Shown: positions 13,978-22,300 of the stretch, piece after piece
Position numbering within the stretch: the stretch's first letter is position 1
Layout of the letters: every line of letters begins with the position of its first letter
Source: Eubacteriales bacterium
Lineage (GTDB): Bacteria > Bacillota > Clostridia > Lachnospirales > Lachnospiraceae
Length of the DNA: 44,442 bases
Assembly (NCBI GenBank): GCA_030524785.1
Contig: JAUNFZ010000001.1
Span: forward strand, 1 to 44,442
Direction of reading: 5' to 3'
Notes under the pieces: generated by a model
What the model was told of the DNA's origin: nothing
The model's input: only the letters and a program-made list of their open reading frames with translations
Database searches by the model: none
Translations under genes and position numbers: made by a program

Positions 13978-14523
13978 ATGAACGGACATGAGAGGCAGAG
14001 AGAAAGCTCAAAAAGGATGATAGAAGATGCTCTGTTTGAGCTGATGAAAGAGAAGAATTATGAAAAAATCACCGTGTCGGAATTAGTGAAAAGAGCCGAT
14101 GTGGCAAGAAGGACGTTTTACCGGCTGTATAACCGTAAGGAAGATATTCTGGAAGCATATTTTATGAGATTATATCAGGAATATAAAGACGGACATGGCA
14201 TATTGCAGAATTATGATGTGCGGCAGATTGCCAGGGAATACTTTTCTTTCTGGTATCAGCACCGGGACGTATTGCTGCTTTTGCATCAAAGCGGCCTGGA
14301 TTCGCTGCTGCTGTACTATATCATGGGCTATGGAGCCGCAGACATAGTAAAGGAGCGTATTATGGATGAGCAATTGCGCTGTGTCAAAGATATGGAGTAT
14401 TTTGCCGCTTACTCCATGGGAGGTTTTGGCAACCTTCTGTATCAATGGATTTCGAAGGGAATGAAAGGAAATCCGGAGCAATATGCAGAAGATGTGAGTG
14501 ATGTGATTGTGAAGTTTTTATAA
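13978..14523 (+). CDS. TetR/AcrR family transcriptional regulator
   Basis: A 181-residue regulator. The N-terminal helix-turn-helix reads ALFELMKEKNYEKITVSELVKRADVARRTFYRLYNRKEDIL, the classic TetR DNA-binding domain. The ligand domain ends in NLLYQWISKGMKGNPEQ, typical of the TetR_C_7/DhaS-like group. ATG 13978 follows TTGGAGGGACAG. It is divergent from the flavodoxin gene with palindromic sites between, and has its own terminator at 14549. Whether it also acts on the downstream importer operon is open. Confidence 0.9.
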   Translation: MNGHERQRESSKRMIEDALFELMKEKNYEKITVSELVKRADVARRTFYRLYNRKEDILEAYFMRLYQEYKDGHGILQNYDVRQIAREYFSFWYQHRDVLLLLHQSGLDSLLLYYIMGYGAADIVKERIMDEQLRCVKDMEYFAAYSMGGFGNLLYQWISKGMKGNPEQYAEDVSDVIVKFL

Positions 14524-14548
14524 ATGTTTTGGATGAGCTGATCTGGGG

Positions 14549-14587
14549 CTGTCGCACTGATTGATTATTTAGTGCGGCAGTCTTTTT
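14549..14587 (+). terminator. Terminator after the tetR gene
   Basis: CTGTCGCACT (14549-14558) pairs with AGTGCGGCAG (14571-14580), 10 bp with one G-U, followed by TCTTTTTG. Confidence 0.85.
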
Positions 14588-14621
14588 GCTTTTTGCGAAA
14601 AGAAGTATAAATCTTGCGAAG

Positions 14622-14643
14622 CGTTTATAAATGTTTATAAACG
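14622..14643. promoter_or_regulatory. Perfect 22-bp palindrome, putative operator of the importer operon
   Basis: Arms CGTTTATAAA and TTTATAAACG surround a central TG with no mismatch. It lies about 120 bases upstream of the operon's -35 element, in the 321-base gap between tetR and the binding-protein gene. The rest of the gap is AT-rich and includes a run of eight G at 14699-14706. A perfect 10-bp-arm palindrome suits a homodimeric regulator, but its identity is unknown. Confidence 0.55.
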
Positions 14644-14765
14644 AATTTGAAAAGATCAATTTTTAATTCGGACAAATAATAAAAATAGATAAAAATCAGG
14701 GGGGGGTATTTGAAGATTATGCATAATATACAAAATATATAAATGATTTTTATGAATATTCACAA

Positions 14766-14794
14766 TTTACAACTAAAAATTTATAAATTATAAT
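14766..14794 (+). promoter_or_regulatory. Promoter of the sugar-type ABC importer operon
   Basis: TTTACA (14766-14771), a 17-bp spacer and consensus TATAAT (14789-14794). ATATTCACA overlaps just upstream of the -35 and TGTGAATAT overlaps the -10 downstream side (from about 14793), forming an inverted repeat around the promoter that could be another regulatory site. Confidence 0.75.
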
Positions 14795-14844
14795 GTGAAT
14801 ATCAAGTAAATATCGTAAATATTTTATAAAAAGGAGGAAATGAA

Positions 14845-15807
14845 ATGAAGAAACGAAACGTGATGACGGGCAGGATTTTAGCGATAACCATGGCAGCTGC
14901 AGCGCTGTTTTCTGCAACGGCGCTGGCGGAAGGGAAAACCATTGGAATTGCGACTTATACCATGGACAATTCTGCCATCTATCCTCTGATTCAGAGTATG
15001 ATCGACAGCGTGGAGGCCGAGGGGGATCAATATGTGCTGGTGTCCGCCAAAGGGGCGGAAGATAACGAGGGAATCGTACAGAGCGTGGAGGAATTGGTGG
15101 CCAGAGACGACATTGATGGCATTTTGGTGGACAATATTAACGATACGGTGCTGACGGACGTGGTAGCCAAGGCAAAGGAGAGAAATATTCCCATGGCCTT
15201 TAACGATATCCCCTTTGCGAATCCCGAGGATGTAGTGACGAACGTGCTGAATGATAATTTTGGAGCGGGCGTGGCCTGTGCGGAGCGAATGGTGCAGGAT
15301 CTGGATGGAAAAGGCAAGGTAGTAATCTGGGATCACCGGGTAAATGCTGTAATGCGTGACAGAACCGACGGCGTGTTCTCTGTCTTGGATCAGTATCCTG
15401 ACATTGAGGTGCTGTATGAGGGCCTGTGTGATCTGGACGTGGCAAAGGCCAGCCAGAATATGGAAGATATTCTGATGACTTATGACGAAATTGACGCGGC
15501 AATCTGTCTGGTAGATAATACGGCGATCGGATGTCTGGCTGCCATGAAACAGCAGGGACGGGAAGGCATTAAACTGTATGGCGTGGACGGCTCCGCAGAT
15601 ATCTGTCCTTATATCAAGAGCGGCGAAGTGGTGATGTCCGCTGGACAGGACTTTGTGAAAATGGGTGAAGAAACGGCGAAGGCACTGTATGCGTACATGG
15701 ACGGGGAAGAAGTAGAAAAAGAGATTAACGTTGATGTGTGTGTAATCGACAGTGAGAACGTAGATGAATGGATTGATAAGTTTGAGAACGCTGAGTATAC
15801 ATTCTAA
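14845..15807 (+). CDS. Sugar ABC transporter substrate-binding protein (periplasmic-binding-protein-like domain 4)
   Basis: A 320-residue RbsB-like binding protein. An N-terminal signal peptide (KKR, hydrophobic core to about residue 27) ends ATALAEGK. It has no lipobox cysteine, which is unusual for a Gram-positive binding protein. The mature part has the class I binding fold (IGIATYTMDNSAIYPLIQSM, DGILVDNIND, YGVDGSADICPYIKSGEV). The ligand is probably a sugar or polyol-like molecule. ATG 14845 follows AAAGGAGGAAATGAA. First gene of a five-gene operon. Confidence 0.9.
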   Translation: MKKRNVMTGRILAITMAAAALFSATALAEGKTIGIATYTMDNSAIYPLIQSMIDSVEAEGDQYVLVSAKGAEDNEGIVQSVEELVARDDIDGILVDNINDTVLTDVVAKAKERNIPMAFNDIPFANPEDVVTNVLNDNFGAGVACAERMVQDLDGKGKVVIWDHRVNAVMRDRTDGVFSVLDQYPDIEVLYEGLCDLDVAKASQNMEDILMTYDEIDAAICLVDNTAIGCLAAMKQQGREGIKLYGVDGSADICPYIKSGEVVMSAGQDFVKMGEETAKALYAYMDGEEVEKEINVDVCVIDSENVDEWIDKFENAEYTF

Positions 15808-15825
15808 ATACGATATGAGGTAGAT

Positions 15826-17310
15826 ATGAGCGAAAAGGTATTAGAGCTGAAAAATATCTGTAAATCCTTCGGACCCACAAAGGCGTTATCAGGTGTGAGT
15901 TTCGACCTTGAAAAGGGCGAAATTCACTGCCTGGTAGGCGAAAACGGAGCGGGCAAATCTACGCTGATTAAAGTGCTGGCGGGGATTCACAAGCCGGACA
16001 GCGGAACGATCTGCATGGATGGAAAGACGGAGGAGATACATTCTCCGAAGGATTCGGAGCGGCTGGGAATCAGCGTAGTACATCAGGAATTGATGCTCTG
16101 TACAGACTTGACAGTGGCGGAAAATATTTTTCTTGGCCGGGAGAGCATGAGAGGATTGTTTCTGGACAAGGCAGCGCAGAAAAAGAAGACGGAAGAACTG
16201 CTGGCGTCTATTGACCCCTCAGTAAAACCAGGAATGGTCGTAAATACACTGAATACCGGAAAGAAGCAGATCGTGGAGATCGCCCGGGCAATTTCAGGCG
16301 GAACCCGGGTAGTAGTTTTTGATGAACCCACATCTTCTCTCTCAGAAAAAGAAGTGGAGAACCTAATGGCCATCATTGAGCGGCTGCGGGATCAGGGTAT
16401 TGCCATTATCTATATTTCTCATAAAATGGAGGAAGTATTCCGCCTGGCAGACCGGGTAACTGTTTTGAGAGACGGCTCAAGCGTGGGAACCTTAAAGCGC
16501 GAAGAACTGGAGAAGGAGCGGATGGTGGCTCTGATGGTTGGAAGGAATCTGGATAATTATTATGTGAGAAATCATAAACCATCAGACCGGATTTTGTTTG
16601 AGGCAAAAGAAGTGTCCGGAGGTATGATAAGAAACAGCAGCTTTTACGTCCGGGAGGGGGAGATTCTGGGATTTTCCGGGCTTGTAGGAGCAGGACGGAC
16701 AGAACTGATGCGTCTCGTTTTTGGCATCGACAAAAAGCGGACAGGAACCTTTTTCATGAACGGACAGGAGATTCGGCTGAATCATCCCTCAGATGCGATA
16801 AAGGCCGGTATCGCCTACATTCCCGAAGACCGCAAGCTGGAGGGGTTGTTTCTGGAAAAGGGAATTGATTTTAATATGTCAATTTGCTCACTTACGGATC
16901 TGATAAGAAATCTTAAAGTAAATCGCAGAGGTGAGCGGGCGCTGATCGACCGGTACGGGAAGGCGATGAAGCTGAAAATGGCTTCCTACGATCAGGAGAT
17001 TCAGGCGCTGAGCGGAGGAAACCAGCAGAAGGTTCTGGTGGGACGATGGCTGGCGGTGGCAAAAAAGGTGATTATTCTGGATGAGCCTACCCGGGGAATC
17101 GACGTGGGAGCTAAGTCTGATATTTACGAGATGCTGGATGAACTTTCCGGTCAGGGATACGGAATCGTGATTGTTTCCTCTGAATTGCAGGAAATTCTTG
17201 GAATGTGCGACAGGGTCTACGTGATGAAAGATTATAAAATCTGCGGCTGCCTGGAGAAAGAGGAGATAGATTCTGTCTCCATTATGAACTACGCAATAGG
17301 AGTGAACTAA
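15826..17310 (+). CDS. Sugar ABC transporter ATP-binding protein (RbsA/MglA type, duplicated)
   Basis: A 494-residue protein with two fused ABC domains. Domain 1 has Walker A GENGAGKST (38-46) and Walker B VVVFDEPTSSLSEKE, with the signature drifted to LNTGKKQ. Domain 2 has the degenerate Walker A GLVGAGRTEL, a good signature LSGGNQQKV and Walker B VIILDEPTRGIDVGAK. This is the normal pattern of the carbohydrate uptake transporter 2 class. It starts 18 bases after the binding protein gene and energises import with the next gene's permease. Confidence 0.94.
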   Translation: MSEKVLELKNICKSFGPTKALSGVSFDLEKGEIHCLVGENGAGKSTLIKVLAGIHKPDSGTICMDGKTEEIHSPKDSERLGISVVHQELMLCTDLTVAENIFLGRESMRGLFLDKAAQKKKTEELLASIDPSVKPGMVVNTLNTGKKQIVEIARAISGGTRVVVFDEPTSSLSEKEVENLMAIIERLRDQGIAIIYISHKMEEVFRLADRVTVLRDGSSVGTLKREELEKERMVALMVGRNLDNYYVRNHKPSDRILFEAKEVSGGMIRNSSFYVREGEILGFSGLVGAGRTELMRLVFGIDKKRTGTFFMNGQEIRLNHPSDAIKAGIAYIPEDRKLEGLFLEKGIDFNMSICSLTDLIRNLKVNRRGERALIDRYGKAMKLKMASYDQEIQALSGGNQQKVLVGRWLAVAKKVIILDEPTRGIDVGAKSDIYEMLDELSGQGYGIVIVSSELQEILGMCDRVYVMKDYKICGCLEKEEIDSVSIMNYAIGVN

Positions 17311-17312
17311 CT

Positions 17313-18329
17313 ATGAATATGCTGAAAAAAGATAAGACGGAAACAGGCGTGCTGGGAAAAATTTTTGCGGGACACGGCGGTATTCTGGCGGTGCTGATCC
17401 TGTTTATTCTCTTATTTTCCACAACGACTGCTACCTTCTTAAAAGGACCGAACATTATTTTGATTATTCGTCAGGCATCTACCTCCTGTCTGACGGCCTT
17501 TGGGATTACTCTTGTATTGATCGCGGGAAGCATTGATCTAAGCATTGGGTCTGTGGGAGCCCTTGCCGGTATTGTAGCCGGACTTTTGCTGACAGAGGCG
17601 GAGGCACCTGTGTCTGCTGCGGTGCTTGCCGCTGTGATGACGGGGCTTCTGGCGGGCATGGTAAGCGGTCTGATTATTACACGGATTGGGATTCCGGCTT
17701 TTATTACCACCCTTGGAGTTTCTTATATCTGCCGAGGTGCAGCTTATCTTTTATCCGGGGGACAATCGATTACGCTGATGATTGGAAAATTTAATGATCT
17801 TGGTACTGGTTCTTTTTTGGGAATCCCGCTTCTGATCTGGTATATGCTGGTGGTAATGCTGGTTCTCGGTGTGTTTATGACGCGCACCCGCACAGGAAGA
17901 TATATCTACGCCCGCGGTTCTAATCCGACTGCGGCCCGATTTGCAGGCATCCGGGCAGATGGGCTGCTGGTGCTGGTTCACTGCATCGCCTGCAGTCTGG
18001 CAGGATTTGCAGGAGCTATTAATGCGGCAAGAGTATTCGGTGCTACGCCGGGAGCTGGGGAAGGCGGAGAAATTGACGCCATATGCGCCGCTGTTCTGGG
18101 CGGTACCAGCATGGCCGGAGGTTCCGGTTCTCTTGTTGGAACACTGCTGGGTGCATTGATCGTATGTGTGATGAGCAACGGCTTAAACCATGCGGGATTA
18201 AACGCTTACTGGCAGCAGGTAGTCAAGGGACTGCTGGTAATTATTGCCGTAGGTATCGACATTATAAAGCGGAAAATTGAAAATCAGCGCCTGATGGCAA
18301 AAGCGCTGGAAGCCAGTGAGGCGCAGTAG
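17313..18329 (+). CDS. Sugar ABC transporter permease (RbsC type)
   Basis: A 338-residue membrane protein with about eight to ten hydrophobic spans. Family signatures include ITLVLIAGSIDLSIGSVGALAGIVAG, GIPAFITTLG, the coupling-loop-like RTRTGRYIYARGSNPTAARFAGI, and AAVLGGTSMAGGSGSLVGTLLGAL. It starts 2 bases after the ATPase stop, with AATAGGAGTG as ribosome site. One copy presumably forms a homodimeric channel. Confidence 0.94.
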   Translation: MNMLKKDKTETGVLGKIFAGHGGILAVLILFILLFSTTTATFLKGPNIILIIRQASTSCLTAFGITLVLIAGSIDLSIGSVGALAGIVAGLLLTEAEAPVSAAVLAAVMTGLLAGMVSGLIITRIGIPAFITTLGVSYICRGAAYLLSGGQSITLMIGKFNDLGTGSFLGIPLLIWYMLVVMLVLGVFMTRTRTGRYIYARGSNPTAARFAGIRADGLLVLVHCIACSLAGFAGAINAARVFGATPGAGEGGEIDAICAAVLGGTSMAGGSGSLVGTLLGALIVCVMSNGLNHAGLNAYWQQVVKGLLVIIAVGIDIIKRKIENQRLMAKALEASEAQ

Positions 18330-18349
18330 CGTGACAGGAGGAAAAAGAG

Positions 18350-19792
18350 ATGATAAAACAAATTGAATTGATACCGGAAACAGAAACTTCTCATCCTTAC
18401 GCCCGGGCAGCAGTGAAATGCAAATTTGAGGAGCGGGGATTTCTGGAGGAAGAATATTTTCTTCATGGAACTGCAAATGTGTATGAAACACGTCAGGGAA
18501 TGTTGGCTGTGGCTGCGCAGGGTGCACCTTATGTAAACCGAATTTTGATCCGCCGGCCAAAAGACCCGGAGAAGTTCAGCGAGAATGTGGTGGTAGAGAT
18601 ATTAAATGCTACCAATTATATGGATATTGACCGGGTGTGGGTACTGGTGAGAGAAAAAATGATGCGGGACGGAGACATCTATGTGGGAATTACCAGCAAA
18701 CCCTGTACGATTCCGGTGATGCAGAAATTTGATCCCGCCCGCTATGCGCCTCTTTCCTGGAAAAATCCCAGGAAACCTACGCGGCCGGATAACGAGCTTG
18801 GGGTTATGGCAGGCGCTTCCCGGGGAGAAACGGAAGACGGATTATTCTGGGATATGCTAAGAGAGCTGCCGGGAGCGCTGAGAGATCAAAATTTAAGCCC
18901 GCTGAAGGAGTTCCTTCCATTTCATATTTATCTGGCGGGCTGGTCCCAGTCGGGCGGATATATGCTTCGCTTTATGGAATCCTTTGCCTACAGAACGGAG
19001 GAGGAAATCAGATGCCCAATTTATGACGGTTACTTTTCTACGGGCGCGGCGGCGGTAGGGCTTCCGGGACTGAATCAGGAAGAATCCCCTTGGGCCTGCG
19101 CGCCGGATAAGGAAAAGCCGGGATTCCTTCAAAAAGCGTATCAGCCTTTTATGGAAATTCATACGGAGACAGAGAATGTAAGACTTGGGAATCTGGCGCT
19201 GCGCCGGGAAGACAGCGATGCAGAAGACTTTAAATATCGGGCGTACGATATTCCGGGGGCCAGCCATGATACAAAGGACAATATGGTTGACTGGTACTAT
19301 CTGGATCCTGATCTTCCGTCTACGGGAATTTTCCCGAATTACAGCGGAAAGGAGCCCTATCCCAACGATTATCCCTACAATTTTATATTCCATCGCTGTC
19401 TGAATATGCTTTTTACATGGGCAAGGGAAGGGAAAAAGCCTCCTGTGATTGGACGTATTCCTGTAGATTTTGCTGAACATAATGCGACGGACGAAAATGG
19501 AAACGCCCTGGGTGGCTGGAGGACTGCGTTCCTGGAATATCCTACATGTACCTACCATATTTACAGCACGCCCCTGAAGCCGGACTTTGCCTTCGGATGT
19601 ACCTGCTTTGGATATAAAGAGCCGTTTAGTCAGTCAGAGCTGGAGCAAAGATATAAGAGTTTGGAAAATTACAGAAAGCTTGTGAGTGAAATGGCGAAGC
19701 GGCAGGTGCAGGAAGGGCTGCTGGAACCTGCTGACGAGGAGAACTATGTTGATACGGCGGTTCGGTTTGCGGCGGAGGGCGGCCTTAGATGA
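18350..19792 (+). CDS. Alpha/beta hydrolase-domain protein (PF20091-like), substrate unknown
   Basis: A 480-residue cytosolic protein without signal peptide. It has a nucleophile-elbow-like GWSQSGGYMLRF with Ser199 and a later GASHD (His306), which matches the alpha/beta hydrolase family PF20091 as I recall it. Such proteins act on esters, but few are characterised. It lies 20 bases after the permease and 32 before a zinc dehydrogenase, so it probably hydrolyses the imported compound before oxidation. ATG 18350 follows ACAGGAGGAAAAAG. The family call is moderate, the substrate not inferable. Confidence 0.62.
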   Translation: MIKQIELIPETETSHPYARAAVKCKFEERGFLEEEYFLHGTANVYETRQGMLAVAAQGAPYVNRILIRRPKDPEKFSENVVVEILNATNYMDIDRVWVLVREKMMRDGDIYVGITSKPCTIPVMQKFDPARYAPLSWKNPRKPTRPDNELGVMAGASRGETEDGLFWDMLRELPGALRDQNLSPLKEFLPFHIYLAGWSQSGGYMLRFMESFAYRTEEEIRCPIYDGYFSTGAAAVGLPGLNQEESPWACAPDKEKPGFLQKAYQPFMEIHTETENVRLGNLALRREDSDAEDFKYRAYDIPGASHDTKDNMVDWYYLDPDLPSTGIFPNYSGKEPYPNDYPYNFIFHRCLNMLFTWAREGKKPPVIGRIPVDFAEHNATDENGNALGGWRTAFLEYPTCTYHIYSTPLKPDFAFGCTCFGYKEPFSQSELEQRYKSLENYRKLVSEMAKRQVQEGLLEPADEENYVDTAVRFAAEGGLR

Positions 19793-19824
19793 GAAAAGCA
19801 GAATAATTTTGGAGGAACAATAAG

Positions 19825-20868
19825 ATGACGGGCAAAATGAAAGTATGTGTATTAACTGGAAAACAAAAGCTGGAATGGGTGGAACGTGATATTCCTCAGC
19901 CCGGCAGAGGAGAGCTGCAGATTAAACTGGAATACGTGGGTGTCTGCGGTTCAGACCTTCATTTTTATCAGGAAGGACAGCTGGCGAACTGGACGCTTGA
20001 CGGACCGTTGGCGCTGGGACATGAACCAGGCGGTGTGGTGAGCGCCATAGGAGAGGGTGTAGAAGGCTTTGCCATAGGGGATAAAGTTTCCATAGAGCCT
20101 GCAGTCCCCTGTGGTCAGTGTGAGGAATGTAGAAAAGGACTTTACAATCTCTGCAAAAAGATTAAAATGTTGGCAATTCCAGGGGAGAGAGACGGTGTAA
20201 ATGCGGAGTACTGCGTGCACGACGCGTCCATGTGTTACAAGCTGCCGGAAAATATGGATACGCTGGAGGGAGCCATGATTGAGCCTCTGGCCGTAGGTCT
20301 TCACGGCACAGAGCTGGCGAATGTAAAAATTGGAGAGACGGCTATTATTCTTGGGGCAGGCTGTATCGGACTTTGTACGCTGCTGAGCCTGAAAGCAAAA
20401 GGGCTGTCGGAAATATATGTGGCGGACGTGATGGACAAACGCCTTGAGAAAGCACTGGAGCTGGGAGCTGCGAAAGTTTTTAACAGCACGAGAGAGAACA
20501 TCGAGGAATTTGCAAAAACGCTGCCCGGCGGCGGAGCGGATCAAGTATTCGAGTGCGCTGGAAATCGTGTGACGACGCTGCAGACCTGCCGCCTGATAAA
20601 GCGGGGAGGTACCGTCACGCTGACTGGTGTTTCGCCAGAGCCGGTGCTGGAGCTGGATATTGCAACGCTGAACGCAATGGAAGGGAAAATTTATTCTGTG
20701 TACCGCTACCGTAATTTATGGCCGAAAGCTATCAGCGCCGTATCTTCGGGGGCAATTCCAGTGAAAAAGATTGTGTCCCATATTTTTGACTTTAAGGACT
20801 GTATACATGCAATTGAGTACAGTCTGAATCATAAGGATGAGGTAATCAAATCGGTAATTAAAATGTAA
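19825..20868 (+). CDS. Zinc-dependent medium-chain alcohol/polyol dehydrogenase
   Basis: A 347-residue MDR protein similar to sorbitol/threonine dehydrogenases. Catalytic zinc ligands appear in GVCGSDLHFY and GHEPGGVVSAIG. The structural zinc loop has four Cys in CGQCEECRKGLYNLC. The Rossmann loop is ILGAGCIGLC, followed by VADVMDKRLEKALELGA, whose acidic Asp after the second strand suggests NAD rather than NADP. It probably oxidises the hydroxyl compound released by the upstream hydrolase. Last gene before the terminator at 20878. Confidence 0.9.
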   Translation: MTGKMKVCVLTGKQKLEWVERDIPQPGRGELQIKLEYVGVCGSDLHFYQEGQLANWTLDGPLALGHEPGGVVSAIGEGVEGFAIGDKVSIEPAVPCGQCEECRKGLYNLCKKIKMLAIPGERDGVNAEYCVHDASMCYKLPENMDTLEGAMIEPLAVGLHGTELANVKIGETAIILGAGCIGLCTLLSLKAKGLSEIYVADVMDKRLEKALELGAAKVFNSTRENIEEFAKTLPGGGADQVFECAGNRVTTLQTCRLIKRGGTVTLTGVSPEPVLELDIATLNAMEGKIYSVYRYRNLWPKAISAVSSGAIPVKKIVSHIFDFKDCIHAIEYSLNHKDEVIKSVIKM

Positions 20869-20877
20869 GCAAAAATT

Positions 20878-20907
20878 CAGGAGGGCTGCGGGCTCTCCTG
20901 AGTTTTT
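20878..20907 (+). terminator. Terminator of the importer/hydrolase/dehydrogenase operon
   Basis: CAGGAGGGC (20878-20886) pairs with GCTCTCCTG (20892-20900) across a 5-base loop, with one G-U, then AGTTTTT. Confidence 0.9.
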
Positions 20908-20939
20908 GTCTTCCGCCTGGCGCTTTTTAAAGTTTATAC

Positions 20940-20968
20940 TTGACAGAACAATACATTTATTATATATT
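20940..20968 (+). promoter_or_regulatory. Promoter of the gntR-ABC operon
   Basis: Consensus TTGACA (20940-20945), a 17-bp spacer and TATATT (20963-20968). The downstream operator starts 5 bases after the -10. Confidence 0.85.
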
Positions 20969-20972
20969 CAAA

Positions 20973-20995
20973 GTGTACTAACACAGATAATACAC
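20973..20995. promoter_or_regulatory. GntR (YtrA-type) operator
   Basis: GTGTACTA (20973-20980) and TAATACAC (20988-20995) form an inverted repeat with one mismatch around a 7-base centre. It resembles the GTGTA...TACAC operators of YtrA-family regulators and overlaps the predicted start of transcription, so autorepression is likely. Confidence 0.7.
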
Positions 20996-21030
20996 AAAGA
21001 ACACTATAAAAATGAGGGGGGGGGTAATGC

Positions 21031-21414
21031 GTGATCTTCATAGATTACAAGGACCGGCGTCCAATCTACGAGCAGATTGTGGAGCGTTTTCAACTGCTGA
21101 TTGTAAAAGGTATACTGGAACCGGACAGCCAGATGCCTTCCGTGCGGAAATTGGCTACGGATCTGGCGATTAATCCCAATACCATACAAAAGGCGTATAC
21201 GATTTTGGAACAGGAAGGGTTTATTTATCCGGTGAAGGGCAGGGGAAACTTTGTGACAGGGGGAGAAAAACTGGTGCGTCAGAAACAGGAGACATTTTTG
21301 AGAACCTTTCGCGAAACACTCAGACAGGCGAAAGAGATGGGAATCGAGGCACAGAATCTGAAAGAGGAAATTGAAAGAGAGTATGAGGAGGGAGAGCATG
21401 ATCGGCATATGTAA
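21031..21414 (+). CDS. GntR family transcriptional regulator, YtrA subfamily
   Basis: A 127-residue short GntR protein. The winged helix contains IYEQIVERFQLLIVKGILEPDSQMPSVRKLATDLAINPNTIQKAYTILEQEGFIYPVKGRGNFV; only a short coiled tail follows, as in YtrA proteins that control ABC exporters. It starts with GTG 21031; a run of nine G (21016-21024) serves as the ribosome site. Its end overlaps the ATPase gene by 17 bases. Confidence 0.92.
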   Translation: MIFIDYKDRRPIYEQIVERFQLLIVKGILEPDSQMPSVRKLATDLAINPNTIQKAYTILEQEGFIYPVKGRGNFVTGGEKLVRQKQETFLRTFRETLRQAKEMGIEAQNLKEEIEREYEEGEHDRHM

Positions 21415-22300
21415 TGTGAGCAAGCGGTTTGAGAGTATCAGGGCTCTGGACTGTGTGACGGCGGATATACAGGAGGGCAGTGTTTACGGTATTGTGGGGA
21501 CGAACGGCGCCGGAAAAAGTACGCTTTTGAGGGTGATGTGCGGCATATTGAAAGCCGACGAAGGCACGGTGAATATTGACGGAATGTCGGTATTTGAAAA
21601 TGTACAGGCAAAAGCCAGAATCTGCTTCATCCCGGATACTCCCTACTATTTTATTAATGCCCGTGTACAGGATATGATGGAATATTATGAAGTGATTTAT
21701 CCGGGGTTTCAGGAGGAGCGCTTTAAACAATTCTGCAAAAAATTTGATCTTGACCTGAAAAGGAAACTGTCCACGTTTTCCAAGGGCATGAAGAAGCAGG
21801 TATCTGTACTTCTCGGCGTCTGCTCCGGGACAAAATATCTGATGTGTGACGAAACCTTTGACGGACTGGATCCCGTAGTGCGTCAGGCGGTAAAGAGTAT
21901 TTTTATCGACGAAATGATGAAGCGGGAGTTTACCCCTATCATTGCCTCCCACAATCTGCGGGAGATGGAAGATATCTGCGATCATGTAGGGCTTCTTCAC
22001 AAGGGCGGAATCCTGTTTTCCAAGGACCTGGAGGATATGAAAACGGATATACATAAGGTGCAGTATGTGATTATGGATCCTGTTCTGGAACGCCGCCTGA
22101 ATGGCGAGCTGGATATCATAAAGAAAGAAGAACGCGGCACGCTTTCCTGCATTACCGTAAGGGGCAGCAAAGAGGAAATTATCATGGCGGTGGAGTCAAA
22201 GAAGCCTTTGTTTTATGAGATTCTGCCCCTTTCTCTGGAGGAGATATTTATCAGTGAAACGGAGGTGATCGGATATGACATCAAAAATCTCATCGACTAA
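21398..22300 (+). CDS. ABC transporter ATP-binding protein (YtrB-like)
   Basis: A 300-residue ATPase. Walker A is GTNGAGKST (34-42). The signature is drifted to FSKGMKKQVSV, as in many antibiotic-type exporters, and Walker B is LMCDETFDGLDP, followed by ASHNLREMEDICD. ATG 21398 is chosen because GAGGAGGGAGAGC precedes it and it gives the normal N-terminus MIGICNVSKRFES; frames upstream lie inside gntR. It works with the membrane protein whose gene overlaps its end by 26 bases. Confidence 0.92.
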   Translation: MIGICNVSKRFESIRALDCVTADIQEGSVYGIVGTNGAGKSTLLRVMCGILKADEGTVNIDGMSVFENVQAKARICFIPDTPYYFINARVQDMMEYYEVIYPGFQEERFKQFCKKFDLDLKRKLSTFSKGMKKQVSVLLGVCSGTKYLMCDETFDGLDPVVRQAVKSIFIDEMMKREFTPIIASHNLREMEDICDHVGLLHKGGILFSKDLEDMKTDIHKVQYVIMDPVLERRLNGELDIIKKEERGTLSCITVRGSKEEIIMAVESKKPLFYEILPLSLEEIFISETEVIGYDIKNLID

